From the NCBI RefSeq assembly GCF_007993865.1, contig NZ_VIUH01000006.1:140526-204525 (forward strand): a stretch of 64,000 nucleotides of DNA, in the 5' to 3' direction. This document shows positions 18,683 through 27,556 of this stretch, one piece after another. Within the stretch, counting starts at the first letter, position 1. Each line of letters begins with the position of its first letter. The position numbers and the translations under genes were made by a program. The notes beneath the pieces were generated by a model. It was not told where the DNA came from. It saw only the letters and a program-made list of their open reading frames with translations, and searched no databases. The stretch comes from Pseudomonas sp. SJZ079 (lineage in GTDB: Bacteria > Pseudomonadota > Gammaproteobacteria > Pseudomonadales > Pseudomonadaceae).

Positions 18683-19945
18683 ATGCAAGTGATGAAGTGG
18701 AGCGTAATCGCCCTGGCAGTAGCCGCGGGCAGCACCCAGATGGCATTCGCCTCTAGTCAATCCGAGTCGAAGGGCTTTCTTGAAGACAGCACCTTCAACA
18801 TCTTCAACCGTATCCTGTATCAGAACCGCGACTTCCGTAACGGCGCCGCTAACACTGCCGGCACTGGCGATAAGGGCTACCGCGAAGAAACCGGTCTGGG
18901 CATCCGCCTGCTGGGCGAGTCCGGCTTCACCCAAGGCACCGTGGGCGTGGGCTTCGATGCACACAGCCTGAGCAGCATCAAGCTTGACAGCGGTCGCGGC
19001 CGTTTTGGCACTGGCCAGTTCGACCAGACCGATAGCGGTCGCGGCGACGACACCCAGACCGAAGTGGGCGGCGCGATCAAGTTCCGCATCTCCGACACCG
19101 TACTGAAGTACGGCAACCAGATGACTGGCAGCCCGGTGTTCAGCACCGACGACAGCCGTATCCTGCCAGAAGTGGCCACCGGTACTCTGCTGACCAGCAA
19201 CGAAATCGAAGGCCTGGAACTGACTGCCGGTCGCTTCACCGCCATCAGCAGCCAGACCAGCACCGACCGTGACACCTTCGGTCTGGATGAAATCAACATC
19301 GTCGGCGCCAGCTACAGCTTCACCGACAACTTCAGCGGCGCGCTTCACTACTCCGACGCTGACGACAACTTCACCAAGACCTATGCCAACCTGAACCTCA
19401 ACCTGCCGCTGGCAGACGACCAGGCGCTGAACTTCGACCTCAACGGTTACAGAACACGTGGTCAGGGTAAAGAGCTTCTGGGCGAGATGGACAACAACAT
19501 CTGGAGTCTGGCGGCTGCCTACTCGCTGGGCGCTCACACGTTTACCGTAGCTCACCAGCGCTCCAGCGGCGATACCGGCTACCGCTACGGCGACATCGAT
19601 GGTGGCGGCACCATTTGGCTGTCCAACTCGGTTCAATACTCCGACTTCAACGCCAAAGACGAAACCTCCTGGCAGGCTCGTTACGACATCAATATGGCCA
19701 CCTATGGCATTCCGGGCTTGAGCTTCATGACCCGTTATATCACTGGTGACAATATCGACGTTGGTGCAGGCAGCGACGCCAAAGAGCACGAACTGGATAT
19801 GGAAGCCAAGTACGTGCTCCAGGAAGGCGCAGCGAAAGACCTGTCCTTCCGCGTTCGTAACGCCATCTACCGCACGAACAGCTCGAACGGCCCAGACGTC
19901 AACGACTTCCGCCTGATCGTCGAGTACCCGCTGTCCGTGCTGTAA
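18683..19945 (+). CDS. oprD: OprD-family outer-membrane porin
   Basis: Substrate-specific 18-strand porin; in P. aeruginosa OprD takes up basic amino acids and small peptides and admits carbapenems. The 420-residue protein has a signal peptide (MQVMKWSVIALAVAAGSTQMAFAS) and family motifs ESGFTQGTVGVGFDAHS, LTAGRFT, TWSLAAAYxLxAHTFTVAHQ-like segments, SWQARYDINMATYGIPG and the C-terminal FRLIVEYPLSVL ending in a hydrophobic residue. It has the genomic position of oprD between the slyX/HIT pair and proS. The substrate is inferred, as the loops differ from P. aeruginosa OprD. SD AAGGAG lies 8 bases upstream. Confidence 0.88.
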   Translation: MQVMKWSVIALAVAAGSTQMAFASSQSESKGFLEDSTFNIFNRILYQNRDFRNGAANTAGTGDKGYREETGLGIRLLGESGFTQGTVGVGFDAHSLSSIKLDSGRGRFGTGQFDQTDSGRGDDTQTEVGGAIKFRISDTVLKYGNQMTGSPVFSTDDSRILPEVATGTLLTSNEIEGLELTAGRFTAISSQTSTDRDTFGLDEINIVGASYSFTDNFSGALHYSDADDNFTKTYANLNLNLPLADDQALNFDLNGYRTRGQGKELLGEMDNNIWSLAAAYSLGAHTFTVAHQRSSGDTGYRYGDIDGGGTIWLSNSVQYSDFNAKDETSWQARYDINMATYGIPGLSFMTRYITGDNIDVGAGSDAKEHELDMEAKYVLQEGAAKDLSFRVRNAIYRTNSSNGPDVNDFRLIVEYPLSVL

Positions 19946-19970
19946 TCCAGCATTAGGTAGCGTGCAATAC

Positions 19971-20003
19971 AAAAAGCCCGGCTCATGCCGGGCTTTTTCT
20001 TTT
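19971..20003 (+). terminator. Terminator after oprD
   Basis: AAAAAGCCCGGC and GCCGGGCTTTTT pair around a four-base loop, followed by CTTTT. It lies between oprD and the convergent thioesterase gene and can work in both directions. Confidence 0.9.
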
Positions 20004-20041
20004 AACTGATCAAATACTGATCAACATTTAAGTCAACGCCC

Positions 20042-20458
20042 TCAAAGTGGCAACGCATAAGTCCCCGTCACATGCGCCACCAACTCTTCCGAGTTACCCG
20101 CCGAATACAGTGAGACTTCGCACACCGCCTGGCGCCGACTCAAACGCAGGATGCGCGCCTCCGCCAATAGATCCACCGGCTTGGGCTTGACCAGAAAATT
20201 GATATTCAGGTTCGAGGTCACCGCCATTTCCACTCGACCCAAGCGCCCCAGCACCACCGCATACATGGCGGCATCCGCCAGCGACATGATGGTCGGCCCC
20301 GACAACGTACCGCCAGGACGCACCAGTTTGCTGTGGAACGGCACCCGTGCCAGCACGCTATCGGCATCCAACCGATCGATACACAGGCTGATATCTTCGG
20401 CCATGGGCAGCCCCGCCCGAATCAGCGCCTGAACCTCTTCCGCCGTCAAAACCGACAT
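20042..20458 (-). CDS. PaaI-type hot-dog thioesterase
   Basis: A 138-residue hot-dog-fold protein with the PaaI-like segment GGTLSGPTIMSLADAAMYAVVLG (about 51-73) and the following strand VEMAVTSNLNINFLVKPKPVDLLAEARIL. It probably hydrolyses an acyl-CoA thioester; the acyl group is unknown. I chose the start MSVLTAEEVQ because an AGGAGG precedes it by 6 bases, although the frame stays open for 58 more codons into the proS promoter region. It is divergent from proS. Confidence 0.82.
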   Translation of the reverse strand: MSVLTAEEVQALIRAGLPMAEDISLCIDRLDADSVLARVPFHSKLVRPGGTLSGPTIMSLADAAMYAVVLGRLGRVEMAVTSNLNINFLVKPKPVDLLAEARILRLSRRQAVCEVSLYSAGNSEELVAHVTGTYALPL

Positions 20459-20563
20459 CCCCGCCCTCCTCTTATCACTTCGTCTGCATCCTGTACGCAA
20501 CAGTACAGGCACCGTACAATGCGGGCCTATTGAATGCCCATGCAACCGACAGAACGGCCAAAT

Positions 20564-22279
20564 ATGCGTACCAGTCAGTTCCTGCTGTCCACTCTTAAAG
20601 AAACCCCTTCCGACGCCGTGGTCATCAGCCATCAGTTGATGCTGCGCGCCGGAATGATCCGCAAACTGGCGTCCGGTCTCTACACCTGGCTGCCGATGGG
20701 TTTGCGGATTCTACGCAAGGTCGAGGCGGTGGTCCGCGAAGAGATGAACGCCGCTGGCGCCCTTGAGGTGCTGATGCCGGCGATCCAGCCCGCCGAACTA
20801 TGGCAGGAGTCTGGCCGCTGGGAGCAATACGGCCCCGAACTACTGCGTCTGAAGGATCGCCACGGGCGTGAGTTCTGTGTCGGCCCGACCCACGAAGAAG
20901 TGATCACCGACCTGGCCCGCAACGAATTGAGCAGCTACAAGCAACTGCCGCTCAATCTGTACCAGATCCAGACCAAATTCCGCGATGAGATCCGCCCGCG
21001 CTTCGGTTTGATGCGTGGCCGCGAGTTCACCATGAAGGACGCCTATTCCTTCCATGTGGACCAGGCATCGCTGCAAGCGACCTATGACCGTATGCATCAG
21101 GCCTACTGCAATGTATTCACGCGCCTGGGCCTGAATTTCCGCCCCGTACAAGCCGATACCGGTTCGATCGGCGGTACTGGCTCCCATGAATTCCATGTCC
21201 TGGCCGAGTCTGGCGAAGACGATATCGCCTTCAGCGATAGCTCGGACTATGCCGCCAATATCGAGAAGGCCGAGGCCGTTCCGCGCGAACAACAACGCGG
21301 CGGCGCAACAGAAGAACTGCGCCTGGTCGACACACCGAACACCAAGACCATTGCCGCCCTGGTCGATAACTTCAACCTGGCCATCGAAAAAACCATCAAG
21401 ACCCTGGTGGTGCATGGCGCAGCAGAAGGCCAACTGATCGCCCTGATCATCCGCGGTGACCATGAACTGAATGAGATCAAGGCTGCCAACCTGGCTCAGG
21501 TCGCTAGCCCGCTGGTAATGGCCTCTGAAGCCGAGTTGCACAAAGCCATCGGCGCCGGTGCCGGTTCCCTCGGCCCATTGAACCTGCCACTGCCGTGCAT
21601 TGTCGACCGCTCTGTCGCCTTGATGAGCGACTTCGCCATCGGCGCCAACATCGACGACAAGCACTACTTTGGCGTCAACTGGGAACGCGACCTGCCATTG
21701 CCTGAAGTCGCCGATCTACGCAACGTCGTCGCCGGCGACCCGAGCCCAGACGGCCAGGGTACGCTGGAAATCAAACGCGGCATCGAAGTCGGGCATATTT
21801 TCCAGCTGGGCAGCAAATACAGCGAGGCGATGAACTGCACGGTGATGGGCGAGAACGGTAAGCCGGCGACCCTGAGCATGGGCTGCTATGGCATTGGTGT
21901 ATCGCGCGTGGTTGCCGCCGCCATCGAACAGAACCATGACGAGCGCGGCATCCTCTGGAACGACGTACTCGCGCCGTTCCAAATCGCCTTGGTACCGCTG
22001 CGCTATGAGACCGACAGCGTTCGCGAAACCACCGACAAGCTGTATAGCGAACTGACCGCCGCCGGCTTTGAAGTTCTGCTCGATGACCGTGACAAAAAGA
22101 CCAGTCCGGGCATCAAATTCGCTGACATGGAGTTGATCGGCATCCCGCATCGCATCGTGATCAGCGATCGCGGCTTGGCCGAAGGCAATCTGGAATACAA
22201 GAGTCGTCAGGAAACTGATGCTCAAGCGGTAGCCGTTGCCGACATCATGGCCTTTATCCAAGCACGTATCCGCCGCTGA
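20564..22279 (+). CDS. proS: Prolyl-tRNA synthetase ProRS
   Basis: Charges tRNA-Pro. The 571-residue protein is the bacterial type with an editing domain (INS) inserted between class II motifs 2 and 3. The start [18 protein letters not shown] is canonical. Motif 1 includes [12 protein letters not shown], motif 2 includes [22 protein letters not shown] (about 140-160), and motif 3 is [10 protein letters not shown]. The C-terminal anticodon-binding domain ends with [12 protein letters not shown]. An upstream in-frame ATG gives ten extra residues; the length of 571 favours the start used here. Confidence 0.97.
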   Translation: MRTSQFLLSTLKETPSDAVVISHQLMLRAGMIRKLASGLYTWLPMGLRILRKVEAVVREEMNAAGALEVLMPAIQPAELWQESGRWEQYGPELLRLKDRHGREFCVGPTHEEVITDLARNELSSYKQLPLNLYQIQTKFRDEIRPRFGLMRGREFTMKDAYSFHVDQASLQATYDRMHQAYCNVFTRLGLNFRPVQADTGSIGGTGSHEFHVLAESGEDDIAFSDSSDYAANIEKAEAVPREQQRGGATEELRLVDTPNTKTIAALVDNFNLAIEKTIKTLVVHGAAEGQLIALIIRGDHELNEIKAANLAQVASPLVMASEAELHKAIGAGAGSLGPLNLPLPCIVDRSVALMSDFAIGANIDDKHYFGVNWERDLPLPEVADLRNVVAGDPSPDGQGTLEIKRGIEVGHIFQLGSKYSEAMNCTVMGENGKPATLSMGCYGIGVSRVVAAAIEQNHDERGILWNDVLAPFQIALVPLRYETDSVRETTDKLYSELTAAGFEVLLDDRDKKTSPGIKFADMELIGIPHRIVISDRGLAEGNLEYKSRQETDAQAVAVADIMAFIQARIRR

Positions 22280-22303
22280 TTTCAGCCTTTCACAAGAGCC
22301 AAC

Positions 22304-23257
22304 ATGTTCAAGCGAAGCACCTACCACCTCGTTGGCGCCGCACTCTGCGGCGCCTTGTTTCTCAGTGGCTGCGCCAATCAGTTGCCGCAGCGCAGCGAAC
22401 ACGAGGAGCGCGTCGAGCGAAAATTGCTGGATCACAGCCTGCAAATCGATGTGGGCGAGCCCGGAGTACTGGAACTGCCGCAACGACGCGTGCGCGTGCA
22501 TGAGCAGAAGACCTTTGAGGTCACGGTATTCGACGTCACCCGTCGCTACGACCGCTACACGCCTTATCAGGCCTGGCGCGAGCTTTACGAGATACCACTG
22601 GGAGCCGTAGCCGTAGTCGCGGGCGTCGGCGCCAACGCGCTCAACGTGGCGATGCTCGGCAGCCTGCCGGACAGCGTCACCAAAGACTGGATCAGTTATG
22701 GGTTTGCAGGCCTCAACCCACTGCTCAACGTCGAATCCAACGGCCGCTCACAGCAAAGTCTCGCCAGTCTCGACGAGCGCCGTCAGGATGCTCGATCGGA
22801 GTACTCCAGCCTGCCCTGGGCCGAACGCCCGGTGCTGCTCAAGGCGGGCGAACAGACCTATGAGTTGCTGACTGACCGCAATGGCATTCTGCGCCTCAAC
22901 CTGCTCGACAGCCCCTTCGCCGAACAGGATATAAGCCGGATCGGCACCTTGCTGCTCAGCGTCGAGGACCCGCAAGGCTCGGCCCGTGCCGACGCCACTT
23001 TGCTGGTCAGCCGCACGTTGCGCGGCAAACTGCAGGAAGCCCATACACTGATCTACAGCGATCTGGAAAACGATGACGTCGAGCAATGGGTGCATCGCGT
23101 CAAGCGCCTGTCGGAGCTGGGTCTGGAAGAAGAAGCCAGCGAGCTCGAACAGAGCCTGATCGAATTGACTCGCAACGATCCCGAGCTACAGGAGACCTTC
23201 TTGCACGCGCTGATGCAGGATGCGGGTCGCCTGGTCGCCGATCCCGGCATCGACTAA
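22304..23257 (+). CDS. Outer-membrane-type lipoprotein of unknown function
   Basis: The 317-residue product has a lipoprotein signal with lipobox LFLSGCANQ (Cys about 23; residue +2 is Ala, favouring the outer membrane). The remainder is soluble, with a possible amphipathic stretch VAVVAGVGANALNVAMLGSLP. An orthologue follows proS in P. aeruginosa (PA0955 region). No enzymatic motif is visible. Its TAA stop codon is the left target site of a MITE-like insertion, so the mRNA runs directly into that element. Confidence 0.8.
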   Translation: MFKRSTYHLVGAALCGALFLSGCANQLPQRSEHEERVERKLLDHSLQIDVGEPGVLELPQRRVRVHEQKTFEVTVFDVTRRYDRYTPYQAWRELYEIPLGAVAVVAGVGANALNVAMLGSLPDSVTKDWISYGFAGLNPLLNVESNGRSQQSLASLDERRQDARSEYSSLPWAERPVLLKAGEQTYELLTDRNGILRLNLLDSPFAEQDISRIGTLLLSVEDPQGSARADATLLVSRTLRGKLQEAHTLIYSDLENDDVEQWVHRVKRLSELGLEEEASELEQSLIELTRNDPELQETFLHALMQDAGRLVADPGID

Positions 23258-23456
23258 CAGGCCGTTGAAAAACTACTGCGCTCGGCTACGCCGCGTTGAA
23301 ATCAGCCACACAAAAGCGCAGCGTTGAACGCGCTTCAGCGCGGCCCCGAAGGGGTGAGCGAAGCGAATAAAATGCCCATGTACAACTCGTACGCTGCGCT
23401 TTCTCGGCTGATTTCGTCTTGCCCAGCCATCGCTCGCTACATTTTTCAGCGGCCTG
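23258..23456. mobile_element. MITE-like element, type A (199 bp)
   Basis: The ends are CAGGCCGTTGAAAAA and TTTTTCAGCGGCCTG, a 15-bp terminal inverted repeat with one mismatch; weaker pairing continues inward to GAAATCAGCC/GGCTGATTTC. Flanks CTAA and CCAA could be a decayed 4-bp duplication of a YTAR target. The longer element at 30461-30820 shares both ends and the segment GAACGCGCTTCAGCGCGGCC in the opposite orientation. No transposase is encoded. It separates the lipoprotein gene from the transglycosylase gene. Confidence 0.8.
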
Positions 23457-23467
23457 CCAAGCCGAGC

Positions 23468-24040
23468 ATGGCATTGCGCCTGGGCCTGACGCTGCTGATG
23501 GCACTGCTGTGCATGCCCAGCCATGCCAATCTGCGCCAGGCGCCCGAGCCCGAATTGCGCAGCCTGCTGCAGCGCACCGTCGCCGAGGCCGACAGCTTTC
23601 AAGACCGTTTCGATGCGCAAGTCTGGCTGCTCGATATGTCCACCCGCCTGACACGCTTCATGCCCGAGGCCGAAGAGCGCCTGACACTGCTGAGGCAGGT
23701 GCATCATGAGGCCAGCAAGGCCGGTCTGCGGCCTGATCTGGTACTGGCATTGATCCACACGGAAAGCCACTTCGACCGCTTCGCCATTTCCTCGGTCGGC
23801 GCCCAAGGCATGATGCAAATCATGCCTTTCTGGAAAGCCGAACTCGGTCGTCCACAGGACAATCTGACCGATAACGCCACCAACCTGCGTTACGGCTGCA
23901 CCATTCTCAGCTTCTATTTACGCAAAGAGAACGGCAACCTGAGCCGCGCCTTGGCCCGTTACAACGGCAGCCTGGGTCGAAACACCTACCCCGCCAAGGT
24001 AATCGGGTTCTGGCATGACTACTGGTATGTGAAGCCCTAG
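23468..24040 (+). CDS. Lytic transglycosylase, SLT-domain
   Basis: Cleaves the glycan strand of peptidoglycan with anhydro-muropeptide formation. From the ATG at 23468 the 190-residue product has a signal peptide (LGLTLLMALLCMPSHA). A compact SLT domain follows: LALIHTESHFDRFAISSVGAQG (catalytic Glu in HTES), MMQIMPFW and NLRYGCTILSFYL, then ALARYNGSLGRNTYPAKVI. The open frame extends 48 codons upstream through the MITE, so the native 5' region seems to have been replaced. No good SD precedes 23468, and expression may depend on the element. Confidence 0.88.
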   Translation: MALRLGLTLLMALLCMPSHANLRQAPEPELRSLLQRTVAEADSFQDRFDAQVWLLDMSTRLTRFMPEAEERLTLLRQVHHEASKAGLRPDLVLALIHTESHFDRFAISSVGAQGMMQIMPFWKAELGRPQDNLTDNATNLRYGCTILSFYLRKENGNLSRALARYNGSLGRNTYPAKVIGFWHDYWYVKP

Positions 24041-24050
24041 CTTGGCCTAG

Positions 24051-24313
24051 GGTCTGTTGCCGTTTCATTGCGAGCCGCGTTGCCGCGAGAAATGGCCCCC
24101 GTTTAGGCGCAGGACGCAGGTAATGGTCATTCCCTTGCCAAGTCCTGCAACAACAGCGGGGGCCATTTCCCGCGCAACCCGAAGGGCCGGGCCTGTTTTT
24201 GCGCGATGCGGCGTTTCTCGTCGCTCATTTGGAACAACCAAACCGCGCTCCTCGTGCCTTGCCTCGCGCAAAAACAGGCTACGGCGCGGCCGCGAATGAA
24301 ACGGCAACAGACC
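24051..24313. mobile_element. MITE-like element, type B, with two internal hairpins (263 bp)
   Basis: Terminal inverted repeats GGTCTGTTGCCGTTTCATT and AATGAAACGGCAACAGACC (19 bp, perfect) are flanked on both sides by CTAG, a 4-bp target duplication. Inside are two further inverted repeats: GAAATGGCCCCCG with CGGGGGCCATTTC (about 24090-24168) and CCTGTTTTTGCGCGA with TCGCGCAAAAACAGG (about 24197-24280). A single strand could fold as a three-way junction. No coding region is present. It starts 10 bp after the transglycosylase stop. Confidence 0.85.
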
Positions 24314-24395
24314 CTAGGCATACGTTGAAGCCTGACCGTGCAGAAAAACTCAGCACGCGTAACTCAGCATGCACAGCGGCATGAACGCCGCACCT

Positions 24396-24674
24396 TCACC
24401 GCCGCACCACAAACCCGGCAATCCCCTGCAACGGCTGCGCTTCCAACTCCACTGCGGTGACATTGGCCAGCGTCGGCCCCTTTTCCAGCCAGGCAGCCAA
24501 TGCATTCACCGCGGCCTCCTCGCCCTCGAACAACAGCTCGACGCGACCATCGTCCAGATTACGCACCCAGCCAGCCAAGTCCAAACGCTCGGCTTGCTCG
24601 CTGGTGTACTGGCGAAAACTCACCCCCTGCACTCGCCCGCTGACATAGCCATGCAAACACTTGCGCGACATCAT
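24396..24674 (-). CDS. acyP: Acylphosphatase
   Basis: Small hydrolase of carboxyl-phosphate bonds such as acetyl phosphate. The 92-residue protein shows both signatures: GYVSGRVQGVSFRQYT (catalytic Arg in FRQY) and LAGWVRNLDDGRVELLFEG (catalytic Asn in VRNL). The starts MMSR are adjacent alternatives. It lies directly after the TlpA-like gene with no gap, so the two are probably one transcript, an arrangement also seen in P. aeruginosa. Confidence 0.93.
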   Translation of the reverse strand: MMSRKCLHGYVSGRVQGVSFRQYTSEQAERLDLAGWVRNLDDGRVELLFEGEEAAVNALAAWLEKGPTLANVTAVELEAQPLQGIAGFVVRR

Positions 24675-25154
24675 CTACTCCTCCGCCTGCAAGGCTTTCA
24701 GACGAGCCGCCAGGCCAGCAGCAGTCTGCTCGCCCAGCAAGCGCTCGCGCACTCGCCCCTGGCTGTCGACGATATAGGTGACCGGTAGCGCTTCACTGCG
24801 CGGCAGCTCATAGCGCGCCGCCGGGTCTTGCTCCAGCACGGTGAACTCGATGCCCAGGGCCTCTGATGCCTTAAGCAACTCAGCCCCCTGCAAGCCATCG
24901 AAGTTCACCCCCAGCACAGTCACCGAACTCGCCTTGAATTGCCTGGCCAAGGCATTCAACTCGGGAATCTCAGTCCGGCACGGTGCGCACCACTCGGCCC
25001 AGTAATTAATCACCAGCCACTGGCCTTCCAGGCTCTCAGCCGTTACCTTTCGTCCAGACTGATCGACACCGACGCCTTCGCCGCAACCTGCCAGAATTAG
25101 ACAGACGCACATGCCTATAACACTACGAATAACAGCCTGGAGTTGCGTGCCCAT
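24675..25154 (-). CDS. TlpA/ResA-type thioredoxin-fold lipoprotein
   Basis: A 159-residue periplasm-facing thiol-disulfide protein. The lipoprotein signal ends in LILAGCGEG (Cys about 24). The active site WAEWCAPCRTEIPELNAL has CxxC, and the cis-Pro loop is EALPVTYIVDSQG. Such proteins reduce or exchange disulfides in exported proteins. The start MGTQLQAVIRS is chosen; an upstream in-frame codon adds seven residues. It is divergent from the PilZ-domain gene and in front of acyP. Confidence 0.9.
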   Translation of the reverse strand: MGTQLQAVIRSVIGMCVCLILAGCGEGVGVDQSGRKVTAESLEGQWLVINYWAEWCAPCRTEIPELNALARQFKASSVTVLGVNFDGLQGAELLKASEALGIEFTVLEQDPAARYELPRSEALPVTYIVDSQGRVRERLLGEQTAAGLAARLKALQAEE

Positions 25155-25184
25155 GCATTTGGTCCTCGTCCACAAAGGATTGAT

Positions 25185-26594
25185 ATGACGTTAGATACCT
25201 TGCGCCTGGAAGTGCCGGATCTACTCGAAGAAGACGCGGCTTCACTAGCCGACCTCAACGAGCACCTGGTCAATGCCCGACAGCAGCCCCATGACCTGGG
25301 ATTGCAACAGGTGCTCAGCCTGCTGTTTCGACTTAACCGCAGCGCCATGACCTTACTCGAAAGACAGCGCGCACTGCAAAGTCTCAGCGAAGAGTACCGC
25401 CACTACAGCGCGGCCTATCTAACGGGTACGCCGCCACCCACGTTATTCGTACGCTTATGCGGCGAACTGGCCATCGGCTTCAAACGCCTGCTGCTGCAGA
25501 TACTCCAAGGTCGGCAACCCTCACGCCCGCACCTGGCCTGGTGCCTGTACATGGCCCAGTACTTTCTCGCGCAAAATTTGCTGCGCCACTTTCAGCTGTA
25601 TCAGGAGCCGCCACCCAGCCTGTGGCGTGACAGTCATCTGCTGTACTGGATCGGCGAACACCAGGAGTGCCTGGATGAGTCGGTCGCGGCAGCCTTTCAG
25701 CCCGCGCCCGCCAGCAGCTTACGTGGCCTTTACCAGCAAATGCTGTTGCTCGGTCTGAGCAACCCTTTTCATCTCGCCGAAGGTGAGTGTCCCCTGCTGT
25801 TCGGAGCCCTTGCACCTTTGGCAGGCTTGGCGCGACTACTGCCCTGGGATGAGGAGGAGGACGCTGAAGGCCCGATTGTCGACCTGACGGAATCGCAGCC
25901 CTGCTTGGGCTACGCGCAGAAGCCCGAGGGCAGTCGCGCCTACCTGCGCCGCTTTGAGCTCGGCGCCCTGTTAGTCGCCCTGCATGAACCGGCACCGTTA
26001 CAAAGCAGTGCCGAACGGCAATTGCTTGAGCAGGTCCAGCATCACTGGCTAGGCCAGCAACAACGACGCCACCCACGCGCCGAACAGGACGTGGAGTGCA
26101 GCCTGGTCGTCGGCCTGCCGGCCATTCATGCGCAGCTCTTGGAACAACGTCCCGAACGCACCGACACTCAGATGCTCGACACCAGCCCCGGTGGCGCGCG
26201 CCTGCTGTGCGACCCTGATCAGGCTGCGCATTTACCCATTGGCCAGCTAGTGCTCATGCTCAGCGGCAGCACCACACCAGTGCTGGCCCTGGTCCGCTGG
26301 CGTCACCTCAACGTCGAAGGCCTGCATCTGGGCTTGAGCTTCCTCAAAGGCCTACCGCGCCCCGCCTGGCTGCGCCGCGCGCCCAGCGCGCAAACCCACC
26401 CAGGCGTGCTGCAGAGCACACCAACCCCCGGTAGCGGCTGGCATCACGGCGTATGGTTACCCACTGGACAGTTCGCCGCCGACGAAAAACTCTGGCTACA
26501 ACTCGGCGGCGTGCATAACCAAACCGTCCTGCAATTGCCCGCAGCCAACCTCAGCACCCCCTCGGTCACACGCCACCCACTGCAACTGGCATAA
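25185..26594 (+). CDS. PilZ-domain protein with large N-terminal region
   Basis: A 469-residue cytoplasmic protein. The C-terminal part (about 300-410) carries the two c-di-GMP-binding PilZ elements: RRHPR in QQRRHPRAEQDVECSLV (RxxxR) and MLDTSPGGARLLCD (DxSxxG). The first 290 residues, Leu-rich and helical, match no family I know. It probably couples c-di-GMP to an unknown output. An SD-like AAAGGA precedes the ATG at 25185. Confidence 0.78.
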   Translation: MTLDTLRLEVPDLLEEDAASLADLNEHLVNARQQPHDLGLQQVLSLLFRLNRSAMTLLERQRALQSLSEEYRHYSAAYLTGTPPPTLFVRLCGELAIGFKRLLLQILQGRQPSRPHLAWCLYMAQYFLAQNLLRHFQLYQEPPPSLWRDSHLLYWIGEHQECLDESVAAAFQPAPASSLRGLYQQMLLLGLSNPFHLAEGECPLLFGALAPLAGLARLLPWDEEEDAEGPIVDLTESQPCLGYAQKPEGSRAYLRRFELGALLVALHEPAPLQSSAERQLLEQVQHHWLGQQQRRHPRAEQDVECSLVVGLPAIHAQLLEQRPERTDTQMLDTSPGGARLLCDPDQAAHLPIGQLVLMLSGSTTPVLALVRWRHLNVEGLHLGLSFLKGLPRPAWLRRAPSAQTHPGVLQSTPTPGSGWHHGVWLPTGQFAADEKLWLQLGGVHNQTVLQLPAANLSTPSVTRHPLQLA

Positions 26595-26720
26595 ACAATA
26601 AAAACTGCGAGACGAGTCACGCAGGGCGTCGGCTGAGCGCACAGTTTCGTCCGCGTGCCACTGCTTATAATTCCCACACCTTTGTTTGACTCAATTCGCT
26701 ATCAGCCTGGAAACGCCCCA

Positions 26721-27113
26721 ATGACCCAAGTCCACGACAAGCTGATCGGCCCAGTGCCTACGCGCATCGTCGATGCCGCTCGCCTACGGGTCACGCCCTA
26801 CGAGGGGCGGGTTGCCGAGTACAATATTGCCGCCTGGCTGCAGGTTCCAGGGTTGGCTAACCTTCCGGTGTCTTTGCTGGTCAGCTACCGTGATGCTGGC
26901 AAACGTCGCGAAATCACGATAGATCACGGAAAAGTCAGCGCTCATAGCAAGATCCTGCTGTCTGGGATCGCCCGGCTGCCGCTCAAACAGAAGATCGAAG
27001 ACATGCAGGTGCGCTTGCGCTCAGCAGTGCCGACGCAAGGCTTGGTGGTCGAAGAGTTGTTCGTACAAGCGGTCGAACTGGCGAACAGCGACAGTCGCCA
27101 AGCACTCGCCTGA
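26721..27113 (+). CDS. Conserved hypothetical protein
   Basis: I do not recognise a function for this 130-residue protein. It has no signal peptide or membrane segment and reads like a small beta-rich domain (PTRIVDAARLRVTPYEGRV, VSLLVSYRDAGKRREITID) with a short C-terminal helix. The ATG at 26721 is chosen, and the preceding 22 open codons look non-coding. Base composition and position suggest a native chromosomal gene. Confidence 0.65.
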   Translation: MTQVHDKLIGPVPTRIVDAARLRVTPYEGRVAEYNIAAWLQVPGLANLPVSLLVSYRDAGKRREITIDHGKVSAHSKILLSGIARLPLKQKIEDMQVRLRSAVPTQGLVVEELFVQAVELANSDSRQALA

Positions 27114-27160
27114 CCTTCCGTTTAATCTCGCTGCCTATGAGCAACTACGGGGCGATGCCA

Positions 27161-27382
27161 TTAACCCGATAACACCTCAACCCGCATCACAGATTCGCCT
27201 TGTTCCTGCGCCTGCGCGCGTATTTCCTGACCTTCGCCCGGCACCTGCACCAACGATTCGGGCCAGTGGGCGAAACGCAGCCCAGTAATCCGATTCAGCC
27301 GCTCCAGCGCCTCTTGTGGATCACGCTGATAGAGATAAATCACTCTGCGATCAGTGGCTGGGAAAAAACGGGTAGCAGTCAT
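27161..27382 (-). CDS. Small conserved hypothetical protein
   Basis: A 73-residue protein (TDRRVIYLYQRDPQEALERL, ITGLRFAHWPESLV) with no known motif or signal. It lies downstream of yihY on the same strand after a 174-bp gap. The codon pattern looks real, and plausible minus-strand start context is present, but the function is unknown. Confidence 0.6.
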   Translation of the reverse strand: MTATRFFPATDRRVIYLYQRDPQEALERLNRITGLRFAHWPESLVQVPGEGQEIRAQAQEQGESVMRVEVLSG

Positions 27383-27556
27383 AAAACGCCTTTATTCTCA
27401 GTCAATCCCTGATCTGCTGGCAGCCTGGTGGCAATCTTCGATAGCGATTGCCAGTGCCAGAAGCGTGCCAGCCTCCTTATCCCGCTCGCCCCAACCCCTA
27501 TCAAGCTAACACCCGGCATTTCGCGCCGAGGCCACGCCGCAAACTGACGTTTTTTG

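Noticed and set aside
18590..19972. A 460-codon minus-strand frame antisense to oprD
   Set aside because: It mirrors the OprD reading frame, has a Val/Ala-biased composition typical of antisense GC-rich frames, and the plus strand clearly encodes a porin.
24065..24307. Short open frames inside the 24.05-24.31 kb region
   Set aside because: They arise from the palindromic MITE sequence and appear symmetrically on both strands.
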